From: Diacronema lutheri
Lineage: Eukaryota; Haptophyta; Pavlovophyceae; Pavlovales; Pavlovaceae
Assembly (NCBI GenBank): GCA_019448385.1
Contig: JAGTXO010000046.1
Location: 242,319-306,318, forward strand
DNA: 64,000 nucleotides
Direction of reading: 5' to 3'
The position numbers were made by a program, and so were the translations under genes. Below are positions 60,901-64,000 of this stretch, piece by piece. Every line of letters begins with the position of its first letter. Position 1 is the stretch's first letter. Under the pieces are notes generated by a model, which had not been told where the DNA came from, ran no database searches, and was given only the letters and a program-made list of their open reading frames with translations.

Positions 60901-61985
60901 CTGCTGCGCGCAATTGCCGAGCGGGCGCTCGAGCTGCCGGCGGGATCGCGCGAAGCTCGCCTCGCCGCTTGGCCTCGCGCGCGCGCACGAGAGCGTCGCC
61001 GATGCTGCTGACGAGGACGACGAGACCGGCGACGAGCGCGAGGCGCGCCATGGACGCGCGCACCACGCGCTCGCTCAGCAAGCTGCTCTGGGTGGGCGCG
61101 ACCCGAAACCCGCACCCCGCACCATCGCGCGCCCGCGCTCGCACCGGGCGCCAGCGCCGACGCCCGCGCCGCTGCGCCCGTGCCCGCCACCGCCCCTTCT
61201 CCCAATTGAACCTGCCCCACCTCCCCCTTCCTCCCTTGCCCCCTTCCTCTCCGGCGCGCGTCTCCGCCTTAGGCGTGGTCGGAGGCGGACGGGCTCGCGC
61301 CGCTCTGCGAGCGCACGCGCGCGCTGCTGCCCGAGGTTGGTCGCCGGCTCCTGCCGCGGCTGCACCCCCTGAGCGACCTCGACTTTGCAAAGCTCGCCGT
61401 CTCCCTCGCCGCGGCCGACGCGCCGCCGAGCGCGCGCGCACAGACGTTCGCAGAGCTCGCGCGCGAGGCGCGCGCGCGCGACGGCCAGCTCAGGGCCGCC
61501 GGCGCTTGCGCTGCTCGCGCGCGCCTTCGCCACCGCGCGCGTGCATGATGATGAACGCCTTCTCGGCGCGATCGCCCTCTCGGCGCGCGGGCAGCTCGGC
61601 CTGCGGTTCGGTTTGGAAGACCTCGCGCACCTCGCGTGGGCGGTGGCGACGGTAGGCGCTGACCCGCGCGCACCGCACGGCTTCCGCACGGCGACGAGCT
61701 GCTCGCCGAGTTGGCGCGCGTGCTTGGCGCGCGCGTCGCGCTCGCGCCCGACGCTCTGAGCGCGCTCAGCCAGCGCGAGGCCGCGCAGTCGTCTGGGCGC
61801 TCGCGATCGACGGCCAGCTCGCGCCCGCCGAGCTGGCGAGCGCGCTCTTCGCGGCCGTCGTGACGACGCCCGTCGAGCGCGACGCGGTCGCGCGCGGCGC
61901 GGCGCCGGCGCGCGAGCACGCGCTCGTGCGCATCGAAGTGCGCCGAGGGCGCGGCGCGCTCGCCTCAGTTCCCAGTGACGACTGA
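57950..61985 (+). pseudogene. Organellar OPR/RAP-type RNA-binding repeat protein, multiple frame breaks
   Basis: The start at 57950 (MWLRSLAAGRAPLGARAAAR) looks like a transit peptide. Repeat-type segments follow in changing frames: NISTAFSQLHETTRELPPAE (58225), RLDARGLANVAYACA (58365), EFNGQDLSNSAWAYAHVCAL (58480), DSLSAQGLANAAWAFAAARV (58670), FTPVGLTMLIWSFAAAG (58785), FSARELVLVARSLAI (59875), ELSVIEQIDVAWALAQAAS (60000), CNGAQLVELAWVFKAAA (60230), LSHLALAYALGDAHS (60615), LSDLDFAKLAVSLAAAD (61370) and FGLEDLAHLAWAVATVG (61610). The (L/D)xNxAWAxA pattern is that of OPR and RAP proteins that stabilise or activate organelle RNAs. The last frame ends at 61985. At least six indels are needed for one ORF. 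No terminal RAP domain was identified with confidence. Confidence 0.6.
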
Positions 61986-62194
61986 CATGACACTTTTGGA
62001 ATCGGCGATGATTTCCCGCCCGCTGTGCCATGCAGCGCGCGCACTCTCGACGGGAAAAACGAGCCAATATATTTTCCTCTCGTGCCCACTCGCTCCTGCG
62101 AGCGTGGCCCCGAACGCCAACCCTGCCCCGCTTCCATCGTGCACACGCAGCTGCCCCGCACGCGCTCGCGCTCGGGCCGCGCCAACGGCCGCTC

Positions 62195-64000
62195 CTAGGC
62201 GCGCGGCGGCGCCGCGCCGCCACCGCGCTCGATCATCTGGTCGATCTGCGCATGCTTCGCCGCGAGGATGTCCCACGCGGCCGATGGCTTAGCCACCGGC
62301 GCGCCCGCAGCCTGCGTCGGCGCAGGCGCCGGCGGTGACAGCTGCGCCGCCGGCTGCGCGCGCGGCTGGGGGGGCGGCGGAAGGTACCTTGGCACCGGCG
62401 GCGCGGATGGACCGGCTGCGGCGCTGCAACAGCCGCGGCGGCGGCTGCCGCAACCACGCTGCCCTTCGCCTGCGCTGAGGCTGCCGCCGCGCCGCGCGCC
62501 GACCAATCGCGTGCCCACGGCTCGTCCGGAGACGGCACAACGGGCGGGAGCGGCTCGACGAGCGCCTTGACGAATGCGACGATGGCGACGACGGGCAGCT
62601 TGAGCACCGCGCCCGCCGCGCGGCCGCCGCCGCCGCCGCGATGGTGCGCGCGCTGACTCGCTGCTGCGCTCGGCGTCCGTGCGGCCAATCGCGCCGCCGG
62701 CCGCTGCGCTCAGATACGGGTACACGGCGACAGTGGCGAGGGCGCGGCAAGTTGCGAGCGCGTGGGCAGCTGCACGACCTGCGGCAGCGACGGCGCGCGC
62801 GCCGGTTCGCGCGCCTCCGCCGCGCGCTCCGCGCGCGCCAGCTCGCCGCGCGCAGCTCGGCGGCAAGCGGGCCCCGACCGGCCACACCCGCGCCGCCCGC
62901 GGCGCGCGGCGACGCGGCGTACGCGGCGGGCGGTCCGATGCGCTGGTGGTCTGCGACGCGCTCCCCGCGCGCGACGCGGCGAAGCGCTGCGCGAGCGCGC
63001 CCGGCGCGAAGCGCGCCGGCTGCGCATCGGCCGCGCGCGCGTCCGGCGGCGGCGGCGCCGTTGTCGTCGGAGGCGGGAAGCGGCGTGTCGGGTGGCAGAG
63101 GTTCGGGCGGCGACGGCGGGCGCTTGTAGAAGGAGCGCGGCGGCGGGAAGCGGCGGTCGGCGGGCTCGGCCTGCGCCACCGCGCCGACGCGTGCCTCGCC
63201 GTACCACCATCCGTCGTCAGGCGGCGCGGCGGGCGGCGCGGTCGGGGGCTGGGGCGCGGCCCAGCCCCCGGCAGCATCGCGCGCCGGGTACGCTGTGATT
63301 GAGTCCGCGCCAAAAGGCGCAGGCTCGGCGGCGGGGCTGAGGTACGAGCGTTGGCCGTTGATCTGCGCTGCCGCCGCCTTCACCGCCGTCCAGCTGCGAG
63401 CGTCGGCCGCCGCCGACGCGAGTCGGCGGCCGTTGCCGGCCGTCGGGTCGAGGTCGCGCAGCGAGAGGGGCGCGCTCTGCTGCGCGAGGCGTCGCGGCAA
63501 TGCGCTTCTCGCGCTCGGCGCGCTTGCGCGCGACGAGGTCGCGCCACGCCTCCTCGAGCTTCTGCTGGTCGCCCTTCTCGCGCAGGCCGTCAAACGGCCA
63601 TCTCGGAGACGGGCACGCGCAGCAGCTCGGCGGGGCTTGCAGCTCGCGGCGCACGCGCGCGCGGCGCACGAGCGTGCGCACGAGCGCCACCAGGACGATA
63701 ACGATCAGCAGGCCGGTCGACAGCACGTCCACGGGCGCGCGCGAGGCGGCGCCACCTTGGCCACCGCGCGCGCCGCCGCCGGCGCGATCGGCAGCACGAG
63801 CAGCGCCAGAGGCGGCGCCTGCCGAGCGCCGAGGCAGGCGCTGTCTTCCGTGCCGCCAAAACCAGCGCGTGCGGGCGGCGGGCAGCCGAGCGCGCGGAGC
63901 CGGTTGAACGACGCCGCGACTCTGCCGCACGACAGGATGGCTTCGTGCTGGGCATTCGCGTCCTCGGGCGTGGGGCGTTTCACTTTTACGTATGGGGTTC
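62195..64000 (-). CDS. Single-pass membrane protein with charged helix and Pro-rich tail, 5' end outside window
   Basis: The minus frame is open from the window edge: RPTPEDANAQHEAILSCGRV (about 63980). One transmembrane helix (DVLSTGLLIVIVLVALVRTL, about 63725-63660) is followed by a basic segment and a charged helix (GDQQKLEEAWRDLVARKRAE, about 63580-63520). A frame change near 63490 leads to DARSWTAVKAAAAQINGQRS, then Pro-rich sequence with DDGWWYGEARVGAVAQAEPA and SFYKRPPSPPEPLPPDTPLP. After another change the end is AAWDILAAKHAQIDQMIERG, with the stop at 62195. Topology fits a tail facing the cytosol or stroma. The family is not recognised. Convergent with the OPR-like gene. Confidence 0.45.

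Overview
The window looks like nuclear DNA of a GC-rich microbial eukaryote, most likely a photosynthetic alga. I cannot name the species from sequence alone. Evidence for a eukaryote: short GT-AG introns in two well-supported genes, organelle-type N-terminal presequences, an octotricopeptide/RAP-like repeat gene, two Ty1/copia retrotransposons and a non-LTR-like retroelement family. There are no rRNA or tRNA genes, no operons and no CRISPR. Homopolymer G or C tracts of 16 to 160 nt recur throughout.

Layout. 0-5.2 kb: a possible D5-type helicase scrap, a retroelement remnant, a frameshifted Pif1-like helicase (-) and a small membrane-protein gene (+). 5.27-6.04 kb: nested inverted-repeat elements, including a complete MITE with TA target duplication. 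6.5-8.7 kb: one decayed unknown ORF and repeats. 8.8-14.1 kb is the clean gene block: RlmN-type methyltransferase (-), a DUF3598-like protein (-), a four-exon nucleoside kinase (+) and a secreted I9 inhibitor-domain protein (-). 14.15-23.57 kb: retroelement 3' fragments (-), then a 5'-truncated copia element (+) split by a complete 4.84-kb copia element (-) with identical LTRs. 23.57-43.5 kb: four tandem units, each with a signal-peptide/coiled-coil gene (+) and two retroelement-derived segments (-). Unit 3 is interrupted by a 4.6-kb RT element and smaller relatives. 43.5-49.86 kb: an inverted-repeat-flanked segment with broken genes, a 160-nt poly-G tract and another non-autonomous element. 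50-54 kb: two divergent coiled-coil genes and a decayed Fanzor/TnpB-like gene carrying a minisatellite. 54.8-64 kb: retroelement tail, poly-G block, an amino-acid permease (-), an OPR-like gene (+) and a single-TM protein gene (-). The last three all contain frame breaks.

How it fits together. The dominant biology is one retroelement system. An RT protein with a C-terminal D-x12-ExK segment, which resembles a restriction-like endonuclease, and many non-autonomous relatives all end in the same 3' motif, AAGCG(T/C)CGTTAGT. Insertions occur repeatedly at ATTTTT-like sites. Paralogous empty sites inside the tandem array and a 50-bp insertion with a 13-bp target duplication support this reading. 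The nested copia element carries a textbook -1 slippery heptamer (GGGAAAC) directly before the stop of its protease ORF. Frame breaks are concentrated in 0-5 kb and 43-64 kb, so some apparent pseudogenes there may be assembly errors; this cannot be settled from the sequence alone.
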